64,000 nucleotides of DNA, taken from contig NC_045142.1 in NCBI RefSeq assembly GCF_008831285.2, forward strand, positions 5,465,501-5,529,500. The letters run 5' to 3'. Position 1 is the first letter of the stretch, and every line of letters begins with the position of its first letter. This DNA is from Nymphaea colorata. Taxonomy: Eukaryota; Streptophyta; Magnoliopsida; Nymphaeales; Nymphaeaceae. The position numbers were made by a program, and so were the translations under genes. The notes beneath the pieces were generated by a model. The model ran no database searches, had not been told where the DNA came from, and was given only the letters and a program-made list of their open reading frames with translations. Below are positions 1 to 12,235 of this stretch, piece after piece.

Positions 1-3000
1 CCTTTCTTCCACATGGTTTCCATTAAATGAGGACCGCCTTTTATGGGGGGATGATAAAGGCAACTCACTTTTCAAAGCGGGGAGAAAACTAAGAAATTAT
101 GTGACTATGAGAAAATGATACCCTTGAAGGTTAAATGCATTTATTCTTGGCTTTTACTCATACATGTGATAGGATTTAATGCATCAGTTTCTGCGTCATA
201 GGTGTTTTGTCTATTATGCCGAGCTCGGCCGTAGTCAACGGGCCATCTTTCCTCTAGTTGGCACCAAGAAACATAAAATGGACGTTTAGTGGTCTCAGTA
301 GAAGACAAAATTAAATCACAGCTGGAAGGATAGTCTCATCAAATTGCATGCAACCACCTCTAAGAGAGGTTGGATGTTAAAAAATTGAAGATCTATACCC
401 AAATTAATTGTTGTTGAATCAATCTAGATGCAAGTGAGGATAGTCTCCCTACCCTCACGATCGCTCCCTGTCCCTCCCATGTGGCAATTCATATGAGGCA
501 CATCCTCAATCGGGTTAGTGTAATGATAGACGACTGGTTTTCATTTTGAATCCTCATAACATCAATCTTTTGTACTGCAAACAAGGACTGGTTTTCATTT
601 CGAATCCTCATGACATCAATCTTCTGTACTGTAAACAATGACCATTGATGTGCAAGTTAAAGCACGACGGGATGACACCCCGAGACACCAAAAGCAGGCC
701 CTGTACTGTATGGAGATAATGGGTTAGGTGAGGGCTTCCGCCTTTCTATGAATAGTTCAGAATTCATATCACATACACTTTGGTGGAAGGATAATAAAAA
801 ATAATCATGTAGGTGGTTTGCCTGCTCTTAACAAGCCTAGGACAAATTTCTAACCATAGGTCATATTGTATCTCTCATTTACAAACTCCTTATGTTAATC
901 CCCAACGACAATCATAACATTTGTCTGGCTAGAAGTTCTCATGTTCAAAAGTGGAACTTTAAAAACACGTTGTGGCACTAACAAATTTGGTTAACTTCCT
1001 TATACTTTGGTACAGAAGGTACATATAGGTTCTTGTATAACTCCCTATGTCCTTGATATTAGGGTATCTTTTTTTGTGTGGCCGCTGATCTTCGTTTTGA
1101 TATTTTGTTTTTCTTGTACTGATTTTGTTTGATTCCATTGAAACATAAGTCGGCCTTAACACTCTTCAGGGTTGATTCAGAATTGACATCTATTAGTCAG
1201 AAACTAAACGAACCAAGGGTTCAAAATTATACATTCAGTGAGCATGGTGCTTTGCAACTGACTTTACCAATTACTACGTACACTGGTAATTAGGATGAAT
1301 ATGCTTCAATTCTCTTGTTTAGTGTTGCATCTATGCAATTTCACACAATATTACATGATATTGTATTACATAATGTAATATAATATTACATTAATGGCAA
1401 CTAATTGCTAAACACATGCATGTGTTCTTATTGTGCTATCAAGCCCATCAAGGAGTGCTCCCATTTTCTTTTCTTTTTAGGGAGGAGGTTGAAGTTGGTT
1501 TTATTATTGAACAGTGTCATGTTAGAAGGTTACGGGCTAACTTACCTGGTTCAACGTTGAGAAGGCACAAAGCTCATAGTTCTCATCATTAGGGTCCATA
1601 GAACAAAGCAAATCGAGAGTAGATGTGAAAGTAATTTCATAAATGAAATATACCATTAAAAGAACCACAATTGCTATAATTGGTGGAAGGAAATTTTCTA
1701 ATTCCTTTCTAATTAGTTTTGCGATTAATGAGAACTAAAAATATTTCTACATATTCCGTAAATTTTTTTCCATATCATGAATCGACCCATCTCCACAGCG
1801 ATGCAGCGTTGGATGAGTCGTCACATCTGCCAACTATCAAGCTAATTACCAGCCAATATTTGATTTAAAAGCAATTTTGATTATTCTCGAAATTCAACAA
1901 TTTTTATGGTTGCAAAAGTCGACCTATTATTGACAAAAGTGGTAACTTTTTTTTTTATATATAAATGTGAGACTATGACAATCCAACCCTTTATTCAAGA
2001 AAAGATGCATTATTTGATGTGGGGAACATATCAAATCAAATGCCTTAAGTGCGGCCCCAATGACAATCCAACCCTTTAATGACCAGCTTCTTCCGCCTAA
2101 AATCAAAGGAAGCATGGATTGACCAAACTAAATGGGAGCTTTTACTTTCTACCTTTTTTTGCAGTAACGCTGGCTTTAGATTCAATTTACCAACACAAGA
2201 CAAGTTTGTCCAGAAACTTTCTACAAGCACTTCATGATCTAGTTGATCTAAGGTGTGGCTCAACCGCTTGGATCTAGAGGTTAAAACAAAATCACGACTA
2301 GCATAGATAAGTCGTTGATGATATATAAATTCAATGAGGTGCAATGCTAGTAAGGTCACAGGCGTATCCTCCAAGAGGGTTTGATTGGTTAATGAGGTGC
2401 AATGCATCGTTAGGCTCAGTGGAGCCAAGATTTTTTAGTCATGTGACACTTGCAGGGAAATATAATTTTGGAGTCACAACAATGTATTGTTGAGATATTA
2501 TAATGCGAGTTTTTAGTGGCCCACCCTAACCAAGTAGATCCGCTACTAGTTAGGCCCTGAATCGGTATTGGCCATAGTGTTTGACTCATCTGAGAATACA
2601 ATACTTTTAACTTTCCTACACTTGGTTGAAATGGTCAACCCCAGATTACGACATATGAGAAATTGAGCGTGCCTGATTAAATGCTCCAAAGAAAGTGGGA
2701 CATCCGCTCAATAGAGACATGTGGCCCATGGCCCACCTCTGTAATGGGTTAGGGACCCACGTATCTCTATAGAGGGCCAGATACATTGAGCTCCCCCATT
2801 TTGAAGCATGAGTTGGTTATATGCACTGTGTAAAAAAAAAAAATATGTATAGGAGATTTAATGACTAGAATAGTCCTTGTCAGTGAAAAGAAGAACTCCT
2901 TGTAAGGACAAAAAAAGGTAATGAAAAAGTAAAAATCTAGAAAAGGCATTACTTTTTGAAAAAGTCTACAAAATACCCCAACTCCCTCCTTCCGTTTTTT

Positions 3001-3393
3001 TTGGGTGTTATCTATGGCATACAATACTCCAATGCACTCAACTCACTCTCTTTTTGAGCATCTACATGACTCTAGGAAATGAGGATTCATAGTTGTAATG
3101 GATTCTAAGTCGAAAGTGTTTGTTTGGGCGTGGGGGTAGGGAGACCGAGTTTCATGCAGTAGCTGTGCTGCATACAATAAATATATACCAAAAAACAAGA
3201 ATGGGGAAGTTGAGGGTATTTTTAAGGATTTAAAAAAAAATGTTTTTTTTTTTTTGAAGTTTTAACTTTTCTATTATTTTTTTGTCCTGGTAGGAAGACT
3301 CCTTCAGGGGTATTCTAGTCATTACAATCAAGTGCACATTTTTTTATACACCAGCTTCATTTTTGGGGGTGGGGGGGGCTGTGGTGTCACTTG
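1..3393 (+). repeat. 5' flank of UGT-A, copy A of segmental duplication
   Basis: Non-coding. This stretch aligns with about 18490-21930 in the same order and orientation. Shared landmarks include the block around 'ggaccgcctttt' (30 vs 18540), the 'ccattgaaa' stretch (1135 vs 19540), 'gaaggcacaa' (1560 vs 19957) and the block just before the TATA box. The window starts inside the copy, so the true left end lies outside. It contains a SINE-like repeat and a 54-bp tandem duplication (annotated separately). No open frame here resembles a known protein. Confidence 0.75.
500..745 (+). repeat. SINE-like dispersed repeat with internal 54-bp tandem duplication
   Basis: At 514-530 a sequence resembling a pol III A box is followed by 'ggttttcattttgaatcc', which resembles a B box. 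The segment 532-585 is repeated almost exactly at 586-640 (54-bp period). The 3' part, containing 'gagacaccaaaagcagg' and ending in 'gagggcttccgcc', reappears inverted at about 62650-62735, so it is a dispersed family. SINE assignment is inference; the dispersed copies and the tandem duplication are directly visible. Confidence 0.4.
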
Positions 3394-3401
3394 TATATAT
3401 A
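3394..3401 (+). promoter_or_regulatory. TATA box of UGT-A
   Basis: TATATATA lies 85 bp upstream of the ATG of UGT-A. The downstream leader ('catgaccac', then 'tctctccatcaa') is shared with UGT-B, where TATAAATA lies 90 bp upstream of its ATG. Conservation of position and leader in both copies supports a real core promoter. Confidence 0.6.
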
Positions 3402-3478
3402 CATGACCACTTAATCTATATCTCTCCATCAAGCGAGTGAGCCTCATACAGGAGGAGAAAAACTAGTGCTTGGTCACA

Positions 3479-4852
3479 ATGGAAGGAGTTTGCCACCCTT
3501 TTCATGTTGTCATGCTCCCATGGCTAGGCTTTGGTCACATCTGCCCATTCATCCAACTATCCAACAGGCTGGTCGAGAATGGTGTCACAGTCACCTTCCT
3601 CTCTCCGCCAACCCTCGTGGAGAGGATCCGTGCTGGCCTCGACCCTAGCATTCCAATCGTCAACTATGACCTCCGTCCCATCCCTGGCCTGCCTGCTGGA
3701 GTTGAATCGACTACTGCTTCTGTGTCTGCGCGCCTGCGCCTGCTTCTCATGGAGGCCCTTGACGCCAGCGAGCCACAGATCACCAACATTCTACGCAAAC
3801 TCTCTCCTGAAGTCGTCGTCTTCGACTTTGTTTACCACTGGCTTCCCCCGCTCGCAAACTCCCTAGGAATCAAGCCTGTGTTTTTCTACGTTGCAGCTGC
3901 CATCTCTACTACGCCCATGAAGATCTTCACCGTGGTGCACCCAAAAAAGCTAGCCCTTACGCTTAGTGAGAACCTTCCTGTAAGGCTTGTTTCAGCCATC
4001 ACCAGCCTAAAGCCCTATGAAGCACGCGACATGATGCAGAACTTAAGGAGGCACCATAAATCGAGAAGGTCCCCATGCACGAGGATTCTCGCTGTCATGG
4101 CACTGAGTTCTGCAATCATCATAAAAACTGCCGTGGAGATCGAGGAGACGTACCTCAAGTTCTTCTCGTCCTTGACCGGGAAGCAGGCGCTCCCATGCGG
4201 TACGCTCATGTCCAAGGCTCCAAGGGGAGAGCTCGAGGAACGATGGCAGAAATGGCTGAACAAGTTCCCTGTAGGATCTGTTGTCTTTTGCTCCTTCGGC
4301 AGTGAGGTTTGCTTAACAAATGAGCAGATCGTCGAGCTCATTGCGGGATTAGAGATGAGTGGTGCACCATTTTTCGCTGTCCTTAATTTCAGAACACCTG
4401 GGGAGCAGGCAGCAAAGCAAGAGATTGTAGGGGAAAGAATGGGAGGAAAGGGGATGGTGCATAGCGGATGGGTTCAACAACCACATATTCTGAGGCATCC
4501 TTCAGTTGGCGTGCACCTTAGCCATGGCGGCTTCGGCACAATTATGGAGGCCGTAGCAGGCGGGTGCCAAACGGTCCTGCTTCCCCAGATATCAGATCAG
4601 TTTTTGTGTGAAAAGCTAATGACCAAGAAGCTTAAGGCTGGCGTTGCCGTGAAGAGGAGGTCTAAGGACGGATGGTTTACTAGGGAGGCTGTGTGTGAGG
4701 CAGTGAGAATGGTGATAGACAATGATGAAGAGAAAACGAAGAAGATAAGAGCCAACAATGCCAAACTAAGGGAATTCTTGCTTAATGAGAGCGTGCAACA
4801 AGAATATATTAGGACTGTAATAGGAAAACTTCAAGAGTTGGTGTTATCATGA
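3479..4852 (+). CDS. UGT-A: family-1 UDP-glycosyltransferase, UGT79/91-like
   Basis: A 457-residue, single-exon GT1 glycosyltransferase, full length for the family. It transfers a sugar from UDP-sugar to a small acceptor in the cytosol. The N-terminal domain has the LPWLGFGH motif with the candidate catalytic base His20, and VFDFVYHW with the partner Asp116. The PSPG donor box is residues 331-374 (WVQQPHIL...SDQ), closed by Gln374. The box has HGGFG where glucosyltransferases usually have HCGWN. Loss of that Trp, and the CQTVLLPQ ending, point to the UGT79/91 group, many of which add a second sugar to flavonoid or anthocyanin glycosides. The exact substrate cannot be read. The ATG at 3479 was chosen over the in-frame TTG at 3470 because it matches UGT-B and has A at -3. 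About 82% identical to UGT-B by eye. Intact, with no frameshift. Confidence 0.93.
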   Translation: MEGVCHPFHVVMLPWLGFGHICPFIQLSNRLVENGVTVTFLSPPTLVERIRAGLDPSIPIVNYDLRPIPGLPAGVESTTASVSARLRLLLMEALDASEPQITNILRKLSPEVVVFDFVYHWLPPLANSLGIKPVFFYVAAAISTTPMKIFTVVHPKKLALTLSENLPVRLVSAITSLKPYEARDMMQNLRRHHKSRRSPCTRILAVMALSSAIIIKTAVEIEETYLKFFSSLTGKQALPCGTLMSKAPRGELEERWQKWLNKFPVGSVVFCSFGSEVCLTNEQIVELIAGLEMSGAPFFAVLNFRTPGEQAAKQEIVGERMGGKGMVHSGWVQQPHILRHPSVGVHLSHGGFGTIMEAVAGGCQTVLLPQISDQFLCEKLMTKKLKAGVAVKRRSKDGWFTREAVCEAVRMVIDNDEEKTKKIRANNAKLREFLLNESVQQEYIRTVIGKLQELVLS

Positions 4853-5060
4853 TCCTGCTGTTGAAGATGGTCACCCCCATTTAATGTGTGTTTTTCTTTT
4901 CCTGTGTGCCTAATGGCTGTTACAAAGTTATTGCTCGTATGTGAAGTTTGATCAACTTGCATTTGGCAGAAAGTTGGTGTTGTCATGATATTGTCGCAGA
5001 CAGTCACTCATTTAATGCTTGTTTTTCCGTTCAGTGTAGTGTGGCTGCTGCGTGTATTAA
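4836..5060 (+). repeat. Imperfect tandem duplication across UGT-A stop and 3' UTR
   Basis: The segment beginning at 4836 ('agttggtgttatcatgatc'), which includes the TGA stop, is repeated imperfectly from 4972 ('agttggtgttgtcatgata'), an offset of 136 bp. The following parts also match: 'ggtcac...catttaatg' against 'agtcactcatttaatg', and 'cctgtgtgcc' against 'cagtgtagtg'. UGT-B has the same arrangement, so this duplication is older than the gene duplication. Confidence 0.7.
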
Positions 5061-5066
5061 TAATCC

Positions 5067-5076
5067 TCTCTCTCTC

Positions 5077-5124
<48 letters not shown>
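5067..5124 (+). repeat. (CT)n microsatellite
   Basis: About 58 bp of CT dinucleotides with one CCC interruption, in the 3' flank of UGT-A. UGT-B has only short CT tracts in its 3' flank (near 23745). Confidence 0.95.
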
Positions 5125-5125
<1 letters not shown>

Positions 5126-5126
<1 letters not shown>

Positions 5127-5205
5127 ATGGGCAAGTAGTAGACTTGTTGTGAGTTCAATTCCTATGATGGGCAAGTAGTAGACTTGTTGTGAGTTCAATT
5201 CCTAT
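5126..5205 (+). repeat. Two perfect 40-bp tandem copies
   Basis: The 40-bp unit starting 'gatgggcaagtagtagac' occurs at 5126-5165 and again, identical, at 5166-5205. Its 'gagttcaattcctat' resembles a pol III B box, so it may be the tail of a tRNA-derived SINE. Confidence 0.85.
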
Positions 5206-6984
5206 GGGCACTGAGTTTTGATGGACAAGTTGGCTTTCTCTCCCCCTCCTCTCCCCCCTCTCTTTCATGTGGCCATTTGTTCGCATCCTTAAAATTTTTG
5301 ATAGTTGGAGTGATCCAAAAAAATGAGAATTGTTTTGAAAATGAGAGAGAAAGGGATTCACTTGTCGGTTCCTGGCACCCTTATTAAGGGTAATCAATCC
5401 AAGGGCTATGTTTATTATTGTTTATTATTGATGCATTTCATTTTCACTCAAACATTCTTTTTTATATGCGGTGTAGAAAAATATTGAAAGTTTGATGTTT
5501 CAAATTTTTAAAAAGGTTCTTAAAGAATCACTTGAAAATGTGAAACATTTTTGAGAAAACGAGAATTGAAAGATTTTTATAAATATCATTTGGAAAACGT
5601 GAGAAACTATTTTGAAGTCACTTCAGTATTCTTTTAAGATTTTAAGTATATTTGAGATTTTACTCTAATTCGGTTACTACTTACTTAGAATTCTATCTCA
5701 TCTTGCTTAAATTCTTTTGGAGAGTTGTTTGTAATCACAAGTAATATTAAGCGATTGTGAATGCATAAATGCATTGATCCTACATGATTGAAAGAAAATA
5801 AAACATTCTTACCACAACATTCATCTAAGACATTCCTACCATAATATATATATAAGATTTCTGTTTTGATAACTATCATATATAAGTGGAAAAAAATTTT
5901 GAAAATGGATTGGGGTTATAGACCATCAAATATGAATCCAATATTAGGTTCTTACTTAATTTTTGGTTGAAATCAGCAAATGAAAATGATCTTAAACCAA
6001 GAGAGAAAAATATTTGAAATGATGGAGAAATGAGATACTCCCATAGAAATAAAGAGAAATAGAGAAAAAGATTTTAAAGATCTCTAAATATAAGATTTTG
6101 AAATAGGAGGAGATACATATTCTTTATATGTATGTATACATATTTGTGTAAGTTTTTGAAAATGAAGTATTAACTTAAATAGAAAGGGAAAGAATATATA
6201 TATATATATATATATATATAAGAAATTTGTAGAAGAATACAAAAAGGTTCTAAAGAGAGAAAATTGAATACATGTATATATACATTCATATGTATATCAA
6301 AATTTGTAAAATAGAATGTAGAAACATAGAGAGATAAATATAAAGGGAATCATCATGTGTACATATATGCATACAACATGTATATACATATGTGTTTTCA
6401 TGATATTAAAAATGAAGAAATGACTTAAAACAACCGACTTCAAATTTGATGTAGGTCGAAGGGGAGCTTGGACTTGTGCAAGAGCCTCAGCTAAGTCTCC
6501 AAAGCCACATTAAAGAGGGTATTTGCTTTTGAAAATCTTTTGTAAAATATGATTTATATATAAATATAAAATGTTATTACTTGGTTTGTTACAAGAGAAT
6601 ACATTTTCTCTACCATTGGGTATGTAAGAAAATCAAGCAATATAATGAGACACTTGTTAGGGTTTCTAATTGGATGATTAGGAAGGAAAGTAGCGCCAAA
6701 TAATATGCAAATGCATATTAACATGTACATTTTTGTGAGGATTTTTCTTATGTTAAACAAGTCCCAACCTCAAAAAAATTAATATGAAGATAAAGATGAA
6801 GAACTCCAAACCACACTCTCATTCTCACCATATATTCACATATAAATGAAAAACCAAGCAATTATGTATTGATAATATATAAACAATATTTAAGGAAGGA
6901 AAAGAGAGAGAGAGAGAGAGAGAGAAAGAAAAAAAGAGAAAGGTTCAACTAGGAGAGAGGGCATGATATAACTATGAAATGGTA

Positions 6985-7640
6985 TACCATCTCATTTTTT
7001 CATGTTTTCGGTGCACTTAAGCATATCCTTTTGACTCTAAAATAGAGATTAAGGGCCATCTCATACGGCCATGGGGAGATAAAGAAGAGGGAAAAATGAA
7101 AAAGCAAAACAATACTATTTTTAAGAAATGAAATAATATGATTCAAACATGAAAATAAAAGGTCATCTCATCTTCTCATGCTCTCGGTGCACTCGAACAT
7201 AGCCTCTTGATTCTAAAATAGATATTGAGGACTATCTTCTTTGGCATGAAGAAAGAAAGAAGAGAGAAAAATGAGAAGCAAAAGAACAAGAAGAATATAT
7301 TTAAGAAATAGGATAACATGATTCAAGCATGAAAATAGAAGATCATCTCGTCTTCTCATGCTCCCGGTGCACTCGAGCATAGCCTTTTGACTATAAAATA
7401 GAGATTGAGTGTTATCTCGTTATGGAAAAAAAAAGAAAAGAAAAAAATAGAATGAAATAAGAGAACAACAACAAGACTATATTTAAGAAAAGAACAACAA
7501 CAACAAGAATATATTCAAGAAAAAAAAATATGATTTAATCATGAAATGAAAGATCATCTTATCTTCTCATGCTCCCAGTGCACTCAAGCATAGCCTCTTG
7601 ACTCTAAAATAGACAGTGAGAGCTATCTCCTTTGGCCACG
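6985..7640 (+). repeat. Four direct repeats of ~180-210 bp
   Basis: Copies begin near 6985, 7162, 7341 and 7550. Each contains 'catctcatcttctcatgct' or a close variant, then 'ggtgcactcgagcatagcc', then 'actctaaaatagagattgag', followed by a purine-rich spacer. The repeat lies inside the LTR-like insertion. There is no coding potential. Confidence 0.8.
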
Positions 7641-8219
7641 AGGAGAGAAAAGAAAATAGAAGAAAAATATGAGAGATGATGATTACATACCTTTAGTGAG
7701 AAATAACTTACGAAAAATTAACAACTATGTTTGAAATGATCTTAGACTCACCTTAAATGAGTCGCCAAGATAATGAAGAGGAGTCCTCCAAAAAAACTTT
7801 GGTATTTCCTTGAAGAGTTGTAACTTGCTCTAAGTTGGAGAGAAAGAGAAAAATGAAAAGAGAAAGAGGGAGAGAGAAAGAGAGAGCTAAGGAAAAAACT
7901 TTAAGTTTCCAAGTGAGAATACACTAGGTTTCTCCAAGGGCTAGCTTATACATAAGAGGAGGGAATGTGTGGGTATTTATACGGAGTTTTGGAGCAAAAA
8001 CTCAAAATTTGAATTTTTTTTAATTTCAAAACATTTTCATCCAAATTTCAAATAATTTTGAATTATTTTCAATTAAAAAAAAAGAAATAAGTTTTGACTT
8101 AACATGATTGGCCATTAGGCCTGAAAATCACTTTTTTTTAGGTGTAGGCAGGGCTAATGCCCACCTAAAATGATCGAAAATGCCTCTAACAAACGAAATT
8201 TTGAAGAAAAATGGGGTCT

Positions 8220-8370
8220 GCACACAAGGCAGGCCCCACCTGAGCGTGCGAAGGGTCGCTCACCCAACCGCGCGGTCGGGCGACGCAGGCACGCGCGGTT
8301 GAGAGACACGCTCGGTTGAGAGAAGCGCGCAAGCGCGCATTGCGCGACGCTTGACCGCGTGACGCAACTA
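8220..8370. other. GC-rich block inside LTR-like insertion
   Basis: Marked jump in GC against AT-rich surroundings, with repeated 'gcgcg' and 'cggttgagag' motifs (8270-8345). A GC-rich block sits at the comparable place in the related stretch at 12930-13170. Probably part of the LTR. Confidence 0.5.
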
Positions 8371-9109
8371 TTTTTTTAAAAAATAATAAATAAAATTTAA
8401 TAAAATCTAATAGAATGAGAATATTGTTTAAACATTCGTAATTTTTTTTATTTAAAATATGTTAAAGAGAAGTTTTTTATTAAAAATGGGCGGTCGACTC
8501 CATTTTGAGCGTCTCCGAACTCACTCTAAATCTGATTTTAGTTTAATCGGTTGTTGACTCGTTCGAGCGACTTGGGTTTGAAAACACATTTTGGTGTGAG
8601 AAATGAGTTTTTTAAAACAAAAGGAAGGGCCATGCACGCGCGAAGCTCAAATTTTGTCGTTTCGAAGTCGATTCAAAATTTTAGGTCTGAAATGCTCAAT
8701 TTAGATCCGAACTTGGGTTTTGGATCTAACTTGGATCTCTAAAAAATGTTTGAAAATTTTGGGGTGATTACACAAGGTGTGTGTTCAGAAAACAATGTTA
8801 TTTGGTGAAAGTTCAGCTGTTATCAATGGTAATTGTGTACATATTATTGTATAAATGTTCCTCCCTCTCACAAAAATCAGCAAACCACTCTTAGGAGACG
8901 CTTCCAGAAATGAGATTTTTTTGGAGCCTTGAGATATGATTTGATTTGACCTTTTGTAACCAATTTGTTGATTTTTTTTATGACTCTTCTGATGTTCACA
9001 TAATTATGAGCTTCAATAATTAATTTGATGGCTGTTCATCCATTTTATTTTCATGCTCTATTCTTGAGCCTTGTCCGATAAGATCTGCTCTTCATCTCAT
9101 CTTGCAGCA

Positions 9110-9940
9110 TTGTTTTTCTCAGTGCGGATTCCATTTCCTCAACTGTCAGTTCTCTTTCATTGTGATTCTGATGAGTGAGTTCAGATATAGATAGTGTTAG
9201 ATTCCATGTTCAACAGATTTGAATGCATTCTTTTCTCGGCTTAAGAAGAAGGTTACAAACAATTAACATGATAATTGAGTTACAACCTTGCATTTCATGG
9301 TTACAACCTTATGTTCTTGTTACATACGAGTAACCTGTCATGCTAGATAAGACCTAATCGTCTAGCGGAGTATTTATTGTCCACGCCCGGCCAGTCTAGT
9401 GCCTAATAAATTGCCGGAGATAGACGTCTCTTTTGCATGCAGGAGACTAGGGAAAAAAAAAGGACATGTAGCAGTGATCATATTCACTGCAAGAAAGTGA
9501 CAATGGTTTAACCAAGTCACCACATTTAGCCGGTTAGAAAGAAAAAGTTTTCTAGACTCCTCAAAATCTCTACAATCAACATTTTAAAGGACCGAGACTA
9601 TTGATATTAATAGCTTTTTTTTTTTTTTTTTTTGGCATTTATCTGCAGTGATTCTTCAGAAAGCAAACATATGCTTTGCTGGTGAACAGATTTTCAGTCC
9701 AGAGTATTTTCTCACAAATATCAATACCAAGTGCGCAACTCTTCAGATTTATTTTTGGTTAATGGACATTATATATCTTTGCGGAAACTTCAAACCTTGG
9801 ACCTTAGATTATAACTCCAGAGTATGCAACTGAGACGACCCTTTTATTTCTCTCTCCAATAAATGCTCATAATGAGTGTTTAATTGAAAAAACAGATAGA
9901 ATTATCTCAATTGTTCTAACATTAACACAAAAGTAGCTCG
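9110..9940 (+). repeat. Downstream flank of UGT-A, copy A block 2
   Basis: Non-coding, aligned with about 23850-25650. Shared landmarks are 'tgattctgatgagtgagttc' (9163 vs 23893), 'cggttagaaaga' (9530 vs 24960), 'gtgattcttcag' with 'ctggtgaacagattttcag' (9648 vs 25378), and 'aatgctcataatgagtgtt' (9862 vs 25592). Gaps between them reflect small insertions in either copy. Confidence 0.75.
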
Positions 9941-11450
9941 AATATGATGCGTAGATCAAATCAGATGAATGTACACTCAGGTTCGTTTTTTTGGATAAGA
10001 TTGAGAGTTTCACTATGATCTGCGCACATAGTTCTTCCCAATTCATGAAAACTTGGCTTCTGTTGTCCCAATTTCAGGTGTATTCTCTTATATGTCATAC
10101 GAAGTCCCAAACTTATTGAAGACTATACATGTATGATATGGAACAGCGGATTTCCTTCGGGAAATAGTGTTAGATAAGATAGATACAAAAGCAATTGTTG
10201 GAACAATTGGAGTAAGTGCATATCAACTAACCCATAAGACTTTAGTTTTTCTGTTCCAGTCTGAATTCTTTTTTCTGTATGCTAGAATATCTCAAAGTGA
10301 GAGTAATTGGCAACGAGTTAACCTAGATGAACATCTTTTGTAGATTGCTGTCCTTTTTTCCCTCTCAAATTGTTCCCTTTCTTTTATTGGGCTCTTAGTT
10401 CCACCTTTTAGCAGCTGGCTAAGTTGCATGTGATGAATGAATTGTCATATTAGGGATTGCTGTTTTGGATGGAAAGAAAGTGGGGAGGGATGGGCTCTGT
10501 AACTACGGTTTTGCAGAGCTACTCTCTCAGTTACTTGTAAGAGAAAAAGAAAGATTCATGACAAATTCTTAGAAGATTAAATAAAGTGATCATAATTTTT
10601 TTGTTTGTTCAACATGACTGTCATTTATAGTGGAATTCCTTTAAACTATAGTGCCCTCACGGTAGAACTATGATCTTATGGGTATGTTAATGAACAACCC
10701 CAAATGATAACAATTTTAGAATATGAGCTCGAAATATTGAAATTTTAAGTAGTTCAGAAAATAAATTATCCAAAGAAAGATACTTTAAAATCATTTGAGC
10801 TTTTCCAATATTGTCATTAGAACTCAAGCATAAAAGATCATTTGTCTTGAAGATAGTGTTCAAAATCAAAAGTTTCAACTTGTTTGAGAAAATATGATTG
10901 GAAAATATATTTGTAAATTACTTGTTTTCTAAAACATGGCTTCAACTTGTCATCATTGGTAAAAGCAAGTTTTTCAAGCTTTGTTTGAAAAATAAGATAT
11001 TGAATTAGAGGGACGATGACCATAGTTTGATTTATCATGGAGCCAAAATGGAAGGGGTTTTTCAATATTGCAAATATTTCTAAATCATAGTATGTTTAGA
11101 AAAGATTGAAGATTTGGTTTTTGAAATGAGAAAATATCAGGATTCGTGGAAGTGTTTCTCTTTGAATTCTAAGGAAGGGTTAAGACTTGACCCTATTTCG
11201 ATTTTTACTGTGATAGGGTTTAATCTTATCTTTTTTAGGATTCAATGACATTCTTATTTTGTGAAGTGACGGTGTGTGGTTATGCATGCTTGTGCATATC
11301 TAAATGACAATAAATTTGATTTTGATTTTACTCAATCACTCATGGATTGATTAAAAATATAGGTAGGCCACGAGGAGGCTAGAAAGAGAAGAGTGGAAGA
11401 TAGATTTGCAAATTTGAAAGAAAATTGAAAATGATATGCTCAATTAAGGG
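9940..11450. other. No gene seen
   Basis: AT-rich intergenic DNA. Short open frames on both strands resemble no protein family I recognise and are interrupted often. No clear match to unit B was found in this stretch. Confidence 0.6.
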
Positions 11451-11454
11451 TGGG

Positions 11455-11670
11455 TATCGGGCCGGGGCGGCCAGCCCGGCCCAGGTCTCGTTTTGGGCTC
11501 GGCCCGGCCCATTTAAATTAAAAAATATTTTTTAATTTAAAATAATATTTTTTAAATATAAAATATATTTATTAAAAATAAAAAAATATTATTAAAACAA
11601 AAAAAATAATATATATATATATATATTTTTTTTAACTTACCAAGCCTAAATAGGCCAGACCGGGAAAGAG
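11455..11670. mobile_element. GGGCC-ended MITE-like element
   Basis: GC-rich ends ('gggtgggtatcgggccgg' on the left, 'taggccagaccggg' on the right) flank an AT-only core (11515-11635). The same layout recurs at 14760-14960, 35760-35935 and 39595-39825, so this is a dispersed family. The ends resemble hAT-type terminal repeats, but no target duplication was confirmed. Confidence 0.45.
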
Positions 11671-12235
11671 AAAGAATTAAAAATAGAGAAAAATAAATAA
11701 AGTAAAAATAGATGAATAAAGTCGAAAAATTAAGGGAGATAATGAACTAAAAAGAAGAGATGTTTAAATGAGAGAATAAAAAATGATAGAGAAATAGTCG
11801 AAATAAAAGTTAAAATGAGAAAGAGAAAAGTAAAGAATGAGATAAACACAAGTTAAAATGAATGAGAGATAAGCTAAAAATGTGATAAAAACAAGTTTAA
11901 AAGTGAGAGATGAAAAAAAGAGAAAAGTGAAGAGCAAGAGAAATGAAAAGAGCGAAAAAAGAGAAAAAAAAAGATGGAAAGAGAGAAATAAGAAAATAGA
12001 TTAAGAGGAGAGAGAACAATATTTTTCAAAAAAGATATAAAACCATGTTAAAAACATAGAGAAAGAAAGCTTAAAAAACTATACTTGCCTCTGTCTTGAT
12101 CTTGGACCATTAAGGAAGTTCCTTAGCTCCAAAGAGATCTCTAGAAATTCATCTGCTTGGCATAAAATAGAGAAAAAAGTCTAAATGAGAGAAAAGAAAA
12201 GATCAAAATAAGATAAAATAGACTTAAAAGAAAAG

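Larger units (their letters stand above)
5280..9110. mobile_element. LTR-like insertion in unit A, about 3.8 kb
   Basis: Homology to the UGT-B flank stops near 5275 and resumes near 9115 ('gcggattccatttcc', like 23856), so about 3.8 kb is extra in unit A. Inside are AT-rich DNA, purine-rich tracts, a family of four ~180-210-bp direct repeats (6985-7640), a GC-rich block (8220-8370) and, at 8755-8774, an end reading 'ttggggtgattaca'. On the minus strand this reads TGTAATCACCCC, a typical 5' terminus of plant Ty3/gypsy LTRs. No gag or pol is seen, so this is a solo LTR or non-autonomous element. The extent is approximate. The exact left end and target duplication were not identified. Confidence 0.5.

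Noticed and set aside
3470-3478. Upstream in-frame TTG as start of UGT-A
   Set aside because: Plant genes start at ATG; ATG 3479 matches the UGT-B start and has good context.
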